A stretch of 31,143 bases of DNA from F2B08 sp046260445 (GTDB taxonomy: Bacteria > Actinomycetota > Actinomycetes > Actinomycetales > Dermatophilaceae). The position numbers were made by a program, and so were the translations under genes. Under the pieces are notes generated by a model. That model made no database searches. It saw only the letters and a list, made by a program, of their open reading frames with translations, and was not told the origin of the DNA. Location: the NCBI GenBank assembly GCA_046260445.1, contig JBHEPF010000082.1, forward strand, positions 1 through 31,143. The letters are read 5' to 3'. Position 1 is the stretch's first letter, and each line of letters opens with the position of its first letter. Below, piece by piece: positions 17,019 through 23,948 of this stretch.

Positions 17019-17052
17019 GGCGCGCCGTGGGAGGAAGGCGCGCCGTGGGAGG
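17019..17052. repeat. Two direct copies of a 16-bp repeat
   Basis: GGCGCGCCGTGGGAGG occurs at 17019-17034 and again at 17037-17052, a period of 18 bp. It adjoins the long palindrome and may belong to the same repeat element. Confidence 0.6.
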
Positions 17053-17089
17053 GGCGAGGTCGTGAGGGGACGCTCCGCAGACGTGGACG

Positions 17090-17117
17090 GGCCGGTCACC
17101 TCATGTGGTGACCGGCC
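17090..17117. terminator. Perfect 11-bp hairpin, second terminator candidate for rpsT
   Basis: GGCCGGTCACC (17090-17100) and GGTGACCGGCC (17107-17117) are exactly complementary around a 6-nt loop. It is the second hairpin downstream of rpsT in the leftward direction and could act as a back-up terminator. Confidence 0.55.
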
Positions 17118-17127
17118 TGTCCGGTGG

Positions 17128-17156
17128 GGTATGCGCTCGCGGGCGGAGCGCATACC
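17128..17156 (-). terminator. Likely rpsT terminator hairpin
   Basis: GGTATGCGCTC (17128-17138) pairs perfectly with GAGCGCATACC (17146-17156) around a 7-nt loop, beginning 26 bp after the rpsT stop. No T-run follows. Position and stem strength support termination of the ribosomal protein transcript. Confidence 0.65.
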
Positions 17157-17182
17157 TCCTGCGTGTCAGTGCTGAGCGACGA

Positions 17183-17443
17183 TCAGAGCTGGGCGGCGCG
17201 CTTGGCCATGGACGACTTCTTGTTCGCCGCCTGGTTCTCGTGAATGACGCCCTTGCTCACGGCCTTGTCGAGCTTCCTGCTCGCCATGGCGAGGTTCGCA
17301 CGCGCCTCGTCGGCGTTGCCGGCGTCGGCGGACTCGCGGAACTTGCGCATCCACGTGCGCAGCTCGCTCTTGACGGCCTTGTTGCGCTCGGTCGCGGAGC
17401 GGTTGGTCTTGATCCGCTTCAGCTGGGACTTGATGTTTGCCAC
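17183..17443 (-). CDS. rpsT: 30S ribosomal protein S20
   Basis: This is the primary-binding small-subunit protein that contacts 16S rRNA. It has 86 residues, the usual S20 length. The sequence opens VANIKSQLKRIKTN and continues with ATERNKAVKSELRTWMRKF. It ends in the Lys/Ala-rich helix typical of S20 (VIHENQAANKKSSMAKRAAQL, split around the conserved Asn-x-Ala-x-x-K-K). The GTG at 17443 was chosen because S20 proteins start at this ANIKS motif; upstream in-frame residues are not S20-like. No strong Shine-Dalgarno is present. The leader is about 160 nt if the promoter at 17611-17640 is used, and contains a stem-loop. Confidence 0.97.
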   Translation of the reverse strand: MANIKSQLKRIKTNRSATERNKAVKSELRTWMRKFRESADAGNADEARANLAMASRKLDKAVSKGVIHENQAANKKSSMAKRAAQL

Positions 17444-17468
17444 TGGTGTCTGTTCGCTTTCGTAGATA

Positions 17469-17523
17469 GGTCTCGCCATGAAGGCATTGCCGTAGAGGGC
17501 GGCAGGAGCAGCGATGGGAGACC
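17469..17523 (-). promoter_or_regulatory. Stem-loop in the rpsT mRNA leader
   Basis: Outer arms 17469-17479 and 17514-17523 (GGTCTC...GAGACC with one bulge) and inner arms 17488-17492 and 17500-17504 (TGCCG/CGGCA) make a nested hairpin ending about 25 nt before the rpsT start codon. Ribosomal protein leaders often carry autoregulatory structures, but S20 binding here is only a hypothesis. Confidence 0.4.
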
Positions 17524-17610
17524 GGCGTGGGGCACCGTCGTTGAAACCGCTGCTCGAGGTGAAGCTGTGGGTGCATGCGCGCACGACCTAGAACGCACAC
17601 GCAACGCCCG

Positions 17611-17640
17611 AATCTACCAGCGGCCCCGGCACTCGACCAA
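17611..17640 (-). promoter_or_regulatory. Candidate rpsT promoter
   Basis: On the minus strand TTGGTC (17640-17635) and TAGATT (17616-17611) are spaced by 18 bp in the gap between holA and rpsT. TAGATT fits the TAnnnT form; the -35 match is partial. Confidence 0.45.
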
Positions 17641-17672
17641 AACGCCGGATCTGGCGGCGGCCCGGGCAGGTC

Positions 17673-18653
17673 TCAGCGACGGCGGCGCTCCCGGGTGATG
17701 GTGAGGACGGCGCGCTCGACGGCGTACTCGGGGTCCCGGCCGCCGCCCTTGACCTCGAAGTCCGCCGCGGCGACGGCCTGGATGCTGCGACCGAGGCCCT
17801 CGCTGTCCCAGCCGCCGAGGACGCGCCACGCCTTCTCGACCTGCCATGGGGCGAGACCGACCTGGCGGGCGATGTCGGCGCTGCGACCCCGGCCGGCGGC
17901 CTCGACCTTGACGAGCTGACGGAGCTGGGAGGCGAGCACGGCGACGATCGGGACCGGGTCGACACCGACGGCGAGGGCGTGCCGGAGCAGCCGCAGCGCG
18001 TCCCCGGCGCTGCCGGCGAGGGCTGCGTCGGCGACCCGGAACCCCGTCGCCTCGACCTTGCCCGCGTGATACGTCGTCACGAGGTCGAGGTCGATGACGC
18101 CGTGGGTGTCGGAGATGAGCTGCTGGCAGGCGGAGGCGAGCTCGCGCAGGTCCTTGCCCACGGCCTCGACGAGGGCATGGACGGCGTCGGGGCGCGCCGA
18201 GCGTCCGGCCGCGGAGAACTCGCGCATGGCGAACTCGGTCTTGTCGCGCTCGGACTTCAGCGAGGGTGCGTCGATGACCTCGGCCCTGGCCTTCTTGAGC
18301 GCGTCGAGGATGCGCTTGCCGCGCTGGCCGCCCTTGTGGGTGACGACGAGCGCCACGTCCGGTTCGGGGGCGGCGAGGTATCTCTCGAGATCGGCGAGGA
18401 GCTCGTCGCCGGCCTCGTCGAGGTCGCGCACGAGGATGAGCTTGTCCCCGCCGAACAGGGACGGGCTCGCCTGGAGCATGAGCTCACCGCCCGCGTAGGT
18501 CGCCCCGAAGAGGCGGACCACCTCGAGGTCCTCGCTCTGTTCGCGGGCCGCTCGGAGCACCCGCTCGACGGCCCGGTCGATGAGGAGCGTCTCCGGGCCG
18601 GCGATGAGGACGAGGTGGGGCACGCGCTCAAGCCTGCCACGCGCCGCCGACAC
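17673..18653 (-). CDS. holA: DNA polymerase III delta subunit HolA
   Basis: The delta subunit of the clamp loader opens the sliding clamp. The protein has 326 residues. It begins LVLIAGPETLLIDRAVERV, the degenerate Walker region of delta subunits, followed by SPSLFGGDKLILVRDLDEAG and VVTHKGGQRGKRILDALKK. The lid and collar helices follow (GKDLRELASACQQLI, VDPVPIVAVLASQLRQLV, GLAPWQVEKAWRVL). The GTG at 18653 has GAGG 7 nt upstream; a second in-frame GTG at 18623 (VPHLVLIAG) is an alternative that would shorten it by ten residues. The lepA...rpsT-holA neighbourhood is typical of actinobacteria, but the expected comEC/comEA genes are absent on its other side. Confidence 0.94.
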   Translation of the reverse strand: MSAARGRLERVPHLVLIAGPETLLIDRAVERVLRAAREQSEDLEVVRLFGATYAGGELMLQASPSLFGGDKLILVRDLDEAGDELLADLERYLAAPEPDVALVVTHKGGQRGKRILDALKKARAEVIDAPSLKSERDKTEFAMREFSAAGRSARPDAVHALVEAVGKDLRELASACQQLISDTHGVIDLDLVTTYHAGKVEATGFRVADAALAGSAGDALRLLRHALAVGVDPVPIVAVLASQLRQLVKVEAAGRGRSADIARQVGLAPWQVEKAWRVLGGWDSEGLGRSIQAVAAADFEVKGGGRDPEYAVERAVLTITRERRRR

Positions 18654-19044
18654 CGGCAGGCCTCATCTCGCGCCCCGCGAGCGTCTGCCCCGCCGAAGGG
18701 GCAATTTCACCCCCGCCCCCGCGCCCGCCTTTGACCGGAAGTTCGAGCACGGCACGGAACCTCGCAGCGGGCCCGGCAGTTGGCTCCTGGACCGGCAATA
18801 ACGGGGTCATCGCCGAGGTGCCGCGTCACGGGGGACGTTGCGCGCCAACGTCGAAGTACCGGTCCATCCGGAGACGGGTGCGCGCAGCATGCGAGCACTG
18901 CTCACCGAGGCGAGGCGCTCCTGGCGAGCCGAGGCGCTCCCGCAGAAGGGTGGCGACATAGCACCTGCCGGCGCGGCGGCACATCGTCTCGACAGCGGCG
19001 CCTCCCATCGGCGACGCCGCCTCCCCTCGGCGACGCTCCGGCGC
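18654..19044. other. Gene-free stretch between holA and the dinG-like gene
   Basis: No frame here has convincing codon bias or family similarity. Short repeats are visible: CGAGGCGCTCC twice near 18910-18940, and two copies of a CGCCTCCC-n2-CGGCGACGC unit near 19000-19035. A small hairpin GCCCC/GGGGC lies at 18687-18702. The promoter for holA should lie at its left end, and the stretch follows the dinG stop on the right. It is the joint between two gene blocks that are separate in many relatives. Confidence 0.5.
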
Positions 19045-21360
19045 TCACTCGAAGGTGAAACCCTCCTGGTCCTCGGACACCGTGAGCCCGAGGGCGGCGA
19101 TCCGGGCGGTGACGGCCTCGACCGGCTTCTCGAGCTGCTCGGCGATGGTCGCAGCGTCGAGCCCGAGGTCGAGACCGTCGGCGAGCTCCTCGTCCTCCTG
19201 CTCGTCCCACCCTTCGCCCAGGGTCACCGCGGTGCGAGCGCCGGCGGGCGGCGGCGGTGCGTCGACTGGGGACGCGTCTGCCTGGGGCGCCTCGGCCCGC
19301 GGCGCCTCCACCCCATCCGGCTTCACCGGCGTCGTCACGGCCGCCGTCGGCAGCGCGGTGCGTCCGCTGAGCGTGCGGGGGGGCGGCTCGTGGACCGGCA
19401 GCGGATCCGACGCGCTCTCGTCGAGCCGGCGCAGCGCCCCGATGACGAGCGCCTGGTCCGTGGTGGGGAAGAACGGCGGCAGCGAGCGTTGCAGGAACCC
19501 GGCATAGCGGGCCCTCATCATCCGGTTGTCGAGGAAGGCGACGACGCCCCGGTCGTCGGACCGGCGGATGAGCCGTCCGGCGCCCTGGGCGAGCCGAAGC
19601 GCTGCGTGCGGTGCGGACACCGACATGAAGCCGTTGCCGCCGCGCTCGGCGATGGCCTGGGACCGCGCCGAGGTGATCGGGTCGTCGGGCCGCGGGAACG
19701 GGACCCGGTCGATGATGACGAGCTGGCAGGCCGACCCCGGGACGTCGACGCCCTGCCACAGGGTGAGCGTCCCGAAGAGACACACCGACGGGTCGCGCGC
19801 GAACGCGCGCACGAGCGTCGTCATCTGGTCCTCCCCCTGGCAGAGGACGGTGATGCCGCGCTCGTCGCCGTCGAACCGCGCGCGCATGACCTCGGCCGCC
19901 TGCTTGGCGGCCCGCATGGAGGAGAACAGCCCGAGCGTGCGCCCTCCCGCAGCACGCAGGAGCAGCTCGATCTCGTCGAGGAAGGCGTCCGGCAGACCGT
20001 CCCGCCCGGGGGGCGGGAGGTGCGTGGCGACATACGCGATCGCCTGCTGGCGGTAGTCGAACGGCGAGCCGACGTCGAGGCCCTGCCACTGCGGCGACCC
20101 CGCACCGCTCAGCCCCATCGTCGTCGCCACGGTCTCGAAGCTGCCGCCCAGCTCGAGGGTCGCGGAGGTGAGGATGACGGTGCGGTCGGTGAAGAGTTTG
20201 TCCCGCAGCAGGAGCGCCACGCTCATCGGCGCGACGGAGAGCACCCGGCCGCGCCACTGGTCGTCGCTGGTCCACACGACGTCGAGGTCGCGCTCCTCGA
20301 GGACGCGGGCGGCGACGTCGAAGAGCTCCTCGAGCGCGGCCATCGCGACCTGCCGGCCGCCGTCGATCTCGCGGGCGTCGTCCGGCTTGACCTCGCTCAA
20401 CCCGGAGCGGGCAGCGTCCCGCACCTGCCCGAGAGCGAGCGCCAGCGCATCCGGTATGCCGGGGAGACGCCCCTCGGACGCCGCCTCGAGCGCTGCCCCC
20501 AGGCCCTCCGCCGCGTCCTCGATCCGTTCGGGGGACTCGAGGAAGCGGGAGGCGCGCTTCGCCGCGCCTCGGATCGCGCCGGGCCAGAGCTCGTCGGTGA
20601 CGGTCGAGGTGACCCGGTCGACGAGCTCGTGCCCCTCGTCGACGATGAGAACGTCGTGCTCGGGCAGCATCTGCCGGCCCTCGAAGGCGTCGATCGCCAT
20701 GAAGGAGTGGTTGGTCACGACGACGTCGACCGAGCGCGCCGCGGCCCGGGCGAGCTCGACGAAGCACTCGGTGACCATCGGGCAGCGCTGCCCGAGGCAC
20801 TCCTGCGCCGAGACCGAGTGGGCCCGCCAGACCCGCTCGCTCACCCCCGGGACGAGGTCGTCGCGGTCGCCGGTCTCGGTCTCGTCGGACCACTCGCGCA
20901 CCCGCCGCGCGTCGGCCTCGCGCGCAGACAGGGACGAGTCGATGTCGCCGGAGCGTGGGACGGTGGCGAAGAGCATCTCCTCCTCGTCGGGGAAGCCGCC
21001 GGCGAGCTTGTTCTTGCACAGGTAGTTGCGTCGGCCCTTGACGAGTGCGAAGGTCGGGCGGCGACCGAGCAACGGCGTGAGCGCCGTCGCGAGCCGGGGC
21101 AGGTCGCGGTCGACGATCTGGCCCTGGAGGGCGATGGTGGCGGTGGCGACGATGACGGGGCGTCCGGTCGCCATCGCGTGGGCGATCGCGGGCACGAGGT
21201 AGGCGAGGGACTTGCCGGTGCCGGTGCCGGCCTGGACGAGCAGGTGCTCACCGGTCTCGATGGCGTCGGCGACGGCGTGCGCCATCCGGGTCTGGCCGGG
21301 CCGCTCGGTGCCCTTGAGATCGGCGACCGCGGCGTGGAGCAGGTCGTCGAGGTCGGGCAT
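19045..21360 (-). CDS. ATP-dependent DNA helicase, DinG/XPD type
   Basis: The 771-residue superfamily 2 helicase is of the iron-sulfur DinG/XPD class and unwinds DNA 5' to 3'. Walker A is AGTGTGKS (44-51), and the DEAH-like box is DEGH (241-244). Four cysteines (115, 188, 193, 199) lie in the spacing expected for the 4Fe-4S cluster between motifs I and II. The C-terminal helicase half shows TSATL, LCQGEDQMT, GTLTLWQGVDVPG and QGAGRLIRR. After about residue 660 comes a Pro/Ala-rich linker and a short helical module (LDAATIAEQLEKPVEAVTARIAALGL) that resembles a small helix-turn-helix and is not part of the usual helicase core. The start is ATG 21360. Confidence 0.92.
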   Translation of the reverse strand: MPDLDDLLHAAVADLKGTERPGQTRMAHAVADAIETGEHLLVQAGTGTGKSLAYLVPAIAHAMATGRPVIVATATIALQGQIVDRDLPRLATALTPLLGRRPTFALVKGRRNYLCKNKLAGGFPDEEEMLFATVPRSGDIDSSLSAREADARRVREWSDETETGDRDDLVPGVSERVWRAHSVSAQECLGQRCPMVTECFVELARAAARSVDVVVTNHSFMAIDAFEGRQMLPEHDVLIVDEGHELVDRVTSTVTDELWPGAIRGAAKRASRFLESPERIEDAAEGLGAALEAASEGRLPGIPDALALALGQVRDAARSGLSEVKPDDAREIDGGRQVAMAALEELFDVAARVLEERDLDVVWTSDDQWRGRVLSVAPMSVALLLRDKLFTDRTVILTSATLELGGSFETVATTMGLSGAGSPQWQGLDVGSPFDYRQQAIAYVATHLPPPGRDGLPDAFLDEIELLLRAAGGRTLGLFSSMRAAKQAAEVMRARFDGDERGITVLCQGEDQMTTLVRAFARDPSVCLFGTLTLWQGVDVPGSACQLVIIDRVPFPRPDDPITSARSQAIAERGGNGFMSVSAPHAALRLAQGAGRLIRRSDDRGVVAFLDNRMMRARYAGFLQRSLPPFFPTTDQALVIGALRRLDESASDPLPVHEPPPRTLSGRTALPTAAVTTPVKPDGVEAPRAEAPQADASPVDAPPPPAGARTAVTLGEGWDEQEDEELADGLDLGLDAATIAEQLEKPVEAVTARIAALGLTVSEDQEGFTFE

Positions 21361-21375
21361 GCCCTCAACCCTAGG

Positions 21376-22446
21376 TCAGCCGTGGGACAGCCGCCGCGCC
21401 ATGGTGATGTCGTCCCTGTCGTCGCCGGGGGCCACCCGGATGCCGCCGGCGAGGCGACCCACCTCGCGGTAGCCGCATCGCGCGTAGAAGTCCTCCAGGC
21501 CCATCCCGCCGCGCACCCCGAGGGTGACGATCTCGACGTCCTCGTCCCGGGCGGCGCGGTGCATGGCCGCCATGAGGATGCGACCGAGGTTGCGTCCGCG
21601 CTTGTCCGGGTCGGTCATGACGCGGTATGCGGTCCGCCGGTGGGCGAGCAGCGTCACGGGCTCCTGGACCCACCACCCCAGCCCGGCGACCGCGGGGTCA
21701 CCTGGAGCGTCCGGGTCTCGCACGAGGACGGCAGTAGCGAGCCCGGCGCGCATCTGGTCCTCATGGGCGGCGAGCGCCGCGGCATGGGCCTCCCGCGACT
21801 CGCTCGGGAGGAACCCGACCGCGCCGCCGGCACGCGTCACGCGGCACCAGAGGTCGAGGATGTCGCGGCGGGTGGCGTGGGTGAAACCCTCCTGGCGCAG
21901 CACGGAGATCCGTGGGGCGCGAAGGAGCACCGAGGGTGCCGCATCGACCGGCTCGCCCGGGTCCCTCCTGGTGCCGGCGCGGCCGAGACCGGCCGCGAGC
22001 GCCGTGCGCACCGACGCGAGGTTGTGCTCCTTGGCCACGGCGATGACGGTTCCGTCGAGGTGCTCGACGCCCGCGGCGACCCAGGCGCGGGCGGCCTCCC
22101 GCGCATACCCCTGGCCCTGCGCAGCAGCACTGAAGCGGTAGTAGAGGTTGAGCTCGCCGGCACCCTGGGCACGAAGGCCACCGACGCCGATCGCCTCGGG
22201 CGAGCCATCCGGCTCGGCGGCCCGGTCGACGACGTGGTACCCGAAGCCGTGCTCCGACCAGTGCGCCAGCACCTCGTCGAACTGCTCACTCGCGGCGGAG
22301 TCGCTCGGGGCGATGGAATAGGGCGCGTACCGGTAGAGGCTGGCGTCGCGGTGCAGCCGGACCCACAGCGACCGGTCGGACTCCCCCGGTGCGCGCAGCG
22401 TCAGCCGGGAGCTCGACAGTCGCTGGGGGTAGAGCGATGCGGACAT
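21376..22446 (-). CDS. Protein with two GNAT acetyltransferase domains
   Basis: The 356-residue protein consists of two GNAT folds. The N-terminal one (about 10-175) is of the RimJ/RimL type, with RLTLRAPGESDRSLWVRL at the start, YYRFSAAAQGQGYAREA (Q/RxxGxA acetyl-CoA loop, 110-115) and HNLASVRTA. The C-terminal one (about 180-345) shows YRVMTDPDKRGRNLGRILM (loop 283-288) and ends GLEDFYARCGYREVGRL. Substrates cannot be inferred. ATG 22446 is preceded directly by GTG 22449 in frame; either could initiate. No Shine-Dalgarno is present, and a large hairpin ends right at the start codon. It lies 15 bp upstream of the helicase gene and is probably co-transcribed with it. Confidence 0.85.
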   Translation of the reverse strand: MSASLYPQRLSSSRLTLRAPGESDRSLWVRLHRDASLYRYAPYSIAPSDSAASEQFDEVLAHWSEHGFGYHVVDRAAEPDGSPEAIGVGGLRAQGAGELNLYYRFSAAAQGQGYAREAARAWVAAGVEHLDGTVIAVAKEHNLASVRTALAAGLGRAGTRRDPGEPVDAAPSVLLRAPRISVLRQEGFTHATRRDILDLWCRVTRAGGAVGFLPSESREAHAAALAAHEDQMRAGLATAVLVRDPDAPGDPAVAGLGWWVQEPVTLLAHRRTAYRVMTDPDKRGRNLGRILMAAMHRAARDEDVEIVTLGVRGGMGLEDFYARCGYREVGRLAGGIRVAPGDDRDDITMARRLSHG

Positions 22447-22448
22447 CA

Positions 22449-22495
22449 CAACGGGGATCCTAGGCGCTCGAGGTGAGCGCCCGGGATCCCCGTTG
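22449..22495 (-). terminator. Nested hairpin abutting the double-GNAT start codon
   Basis: Outer arms 22449-22460 and 22484-22495 are perfectly complementary over 12 bp. Inner arms 22463-22469 and 22475-22481 add 7 bp (GGCGCTC/GAGCGCC) around a 5-nt loop. It lies 18 bp after the GlsB-like stop codon and would terminate that transcript. Its 3' end also touches the start of the next gene, so it could limit read-through or translation. Confidence 0.75.
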
Positions 22496-22512
22496 CGAAG
22501 ATGGGACGTGCG

Positions 22513-22785
22513 TCAGGCGCGCTTCTTCCCGCCCGTGACCATTCCGACGATCCAGAGCAGGAGGCTGGCTCCCGCGATCGCCGTGAGGAAGGTCAGGATC
22601 CAGCCCATGCCCTCCGTGTCCATGACGAGGCTGAGGATCAGCCCGCCGAGGAAGGCGCCGACGATGCCGACGACGATGTTGAGCAGGATGCCCATCTGCT
22701 CGTCCTTGCCCATGATCTTGCTGGCGATCCAGCCCGCGAGACCACCGATGATGATCCAGCCGATAAATCCAAGTCCACCTGGCAT
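22513..22785 (-). CDS. GlsB/YeaQ/YmgE family stress-associated membrane protein
   Basis: The 90-residue integral membrane protein belongs to the transglycosylase-associated (GlsB/YeaQ/YmgE) family. It has three hydrophobic segments: GFIGWIIIGGLAGWIASKIMG at the start, GILLNIVVGIVGAFLGGLIL in the middle, and ILTFLTAIAGASLLLWIVG near the end. Glycine-zipper spacing is typical of the family. A short basic tail (GGKKRA) follows. Such proteins are often induced by general stress, but their biochemical role is unknown. ATG 22785 is supported by GAAGGAGA 6 nt upstream. A 5' region of about 120 bp separates it from the GNAT-glyoxalase gene, and a strong hairpin follows its stop codon. Confidence 0.92.
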   Translation of the reverse strand: MPGGLGFIGWIIIGGLAGWIASKIMGKDEQMGILLNIVVGIVGAFLGGLILSLVMDTEGMGWILTFLTAIAGASLLLWIVGMVTGGKKRA

Positions 22786-22909
22786 GTGTGTCTCCTTCAA
22801 GAATCAGACCCAACCACCGGATGTGATTGAAACGTTCGGTCTTCTGATTCAGTTTATGCAGATCACGGGGCCTAAAGGCGAATCAGCGACCCTGCACGCC
22901 GGGTCGGTA

Positions 22910-23887
22910 TCACACCGCAGTCCAGAGGCAGAACGGGTGTCCTTCGGGGTCGAGACAGACCCGGACGTCCTCCTGCGGCTGGTGCTCGGCGAGCGTCGCG
23001 CCGCAAGTGAGGGCGTGCTCGAGCGCCCGTTCGAGGTCGTCGACGCGGATCTCGAGGTGGACCTGCAGGTGCTGCTCGCCGGGGCCCGCCGGCCATGTCA
23101 CCCGCTCCTGCTCCCGCTCGAGCTGCACCGCCAGGGTGATGCCGCCGTCGTCGTCGCGGACGGCGACCCAGTCCTCCCCGGCCAGCTCCGCGGCCTCGGG
23201 GACCTCACGGCCCAGCAGGTCGCCGTAGAAGCGGACGAGACGCGGCAGGTCGCGCGCCCCGAGGGTGACGGTCGTGACCTCGAGCGTCCTGGCGGGCCCG
23301 CGCAGGCCTCTCAGTCCGACCGCGTCGTGCCGCCAGAACACGTCGGGATAGACGACCCGGCCCCGCATCCACGGCTCGTGCGCCGGCAGCCGGACCCACT
23401 GGAACGCCGGGCGCGGGATCCGCGGTGACGGTCGCAGCAGCCCCCACGGCTCCGCGGGCTCGAATCCCAAGCGGGAGTAGTACGCCGGGTCGCCTTCGAG
23501 GACCACACCCATGGCGCCGTCGCCCTCGGCCCGGGCCAGCGCATACGCCACGACGGCGCGGCCGACCCCCTGCCGCTGGACGTCCGGGTGGACCGACAGC
23601 GGGCTGAGCACCGGGATGGTCAGGACGCGGTCCTCGGTATCGAGGAAGCACCGGGTGAGCATCGCATGGCCGACGATGCGGTCGCCGGCGAGCGCCACAT
23701 ACGACTGGCCGGTGAACGAGCCGTCGGCCTGCAGGGCCTCGACGAGCGCGCCGATCCCCTCCTCCGCCCCGAAGGCGAGGTCGCCGAGTGCCATCACCTC
23801 GGCCAGCTCCTCGGGCCGCTGGGTACGCACCCGCCACTCGGTCCGCCGCCGGCTGTCCGCGGGGGTATGCGGTGGCTCAGACGGCAT
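22910..23887 (-). CDS. GNAT acetyltransferase-glyoxalase (VOC) fusion protein
   Basis: The 325-residue protein joins two domains. Residues about 17-185 form a GNAT fold of the YhbS-like type: VMALGDLAFGAEEG, LSPLSVHPDVQRQGVG (acetyl-CoA loop 104-109), YYSRLGFEPA. Residues about 201-325 form a vicinal-oxygen-chelate/glyoxalase-like domain: TLEVTTVTLGARDLPRLVRFYGDLLG, HLEIRVDDLERALEHA, DPEGHPFCLW. Its charged residues resemble non-catalytic or resistance-type VOC proteins, and no clear full metal triad was traced. Substrates are unknown. ATG 23887 was chosen; GTG 23896 is an alternative. The start codon lies within a tandem duplication of the hflX 3' end, and the gene is close enough to hflX (52 bp) for co-transcription. 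Confidence 0.85.
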   Translation of the reverse strand: MPSEPPHTPADSRRRTEWRVRTQRPEELAEVMALGDLAFGAEEGIGALVEALQADGSFTGQSYVALAGDRIVGHAMLTRCFLDTEDRVLTIPVLSPLSVHPDVQRQGVGRAVVAYALARAEGDGAMGVVLEGDPAYYSRLGFEPAEPWGLLRPSPRIPRPAFQWVRLPAHEPWMRGRVVYPDVFWRHDAVGLRGLRGPARTLEVTTVTLGARDLPRLVRFYGDLLGREVPEAAELAGEDWVAVRDDDGGITLAVQLEREQERVTWPAGPGEQHLQVHLEIRVDDLERALEHALTCGATLAEHQPQEDVRVCLDPEGHPFCLWTAV

Positions 23888-23948
23888 GTGGTTCACCCTG
23901 CAGATGGCTCAGACGGCAGGTGGTTCAGAAGGCAGGGGCTCAGACGGC
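23874..23948. repeat. Tandem ~31-bp duplication across the hflX/GNAT-VOC junction
   Basis: GGCTCAGACGGC occurs three times, at 23874-23885, 23906-23917 and 23937-23948 (periods 32 and 31 bp). The first two copies also share the following GTGGTTCA. One outer copy encodes the hflX C-terminus and stop; the other encodes the first residues (MPSEP) of the GNAT-VOC protein. Confidence 0.8.

Noticed and set aside
18838..22476. A 1212-codon open frame on the + strand
   Set aside because: It runs antisense through the DinG-type helicase and double-GNAT genes, has an Arg/Gly/Glu-rich composition typical of reverse-strand shadows in high-GC DNA, and resembles no protein family.
22786..22909. SigB/SigF-type promoter for the GlsB-like gene (GTTT ... 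GGGTCT on the minus strand)
   Set aside because: The spacing is about 18 bp and the second half deviates from GGGTAT, so the match is too weak to call.
23874..23948. Repeats spaced by 31-32 bp, possible CRISPR
   Set aside because: The first two units are nearly identical over most of the period rather than having unique spacers, and the array overlaps coding ends; it is a tandem duplication.
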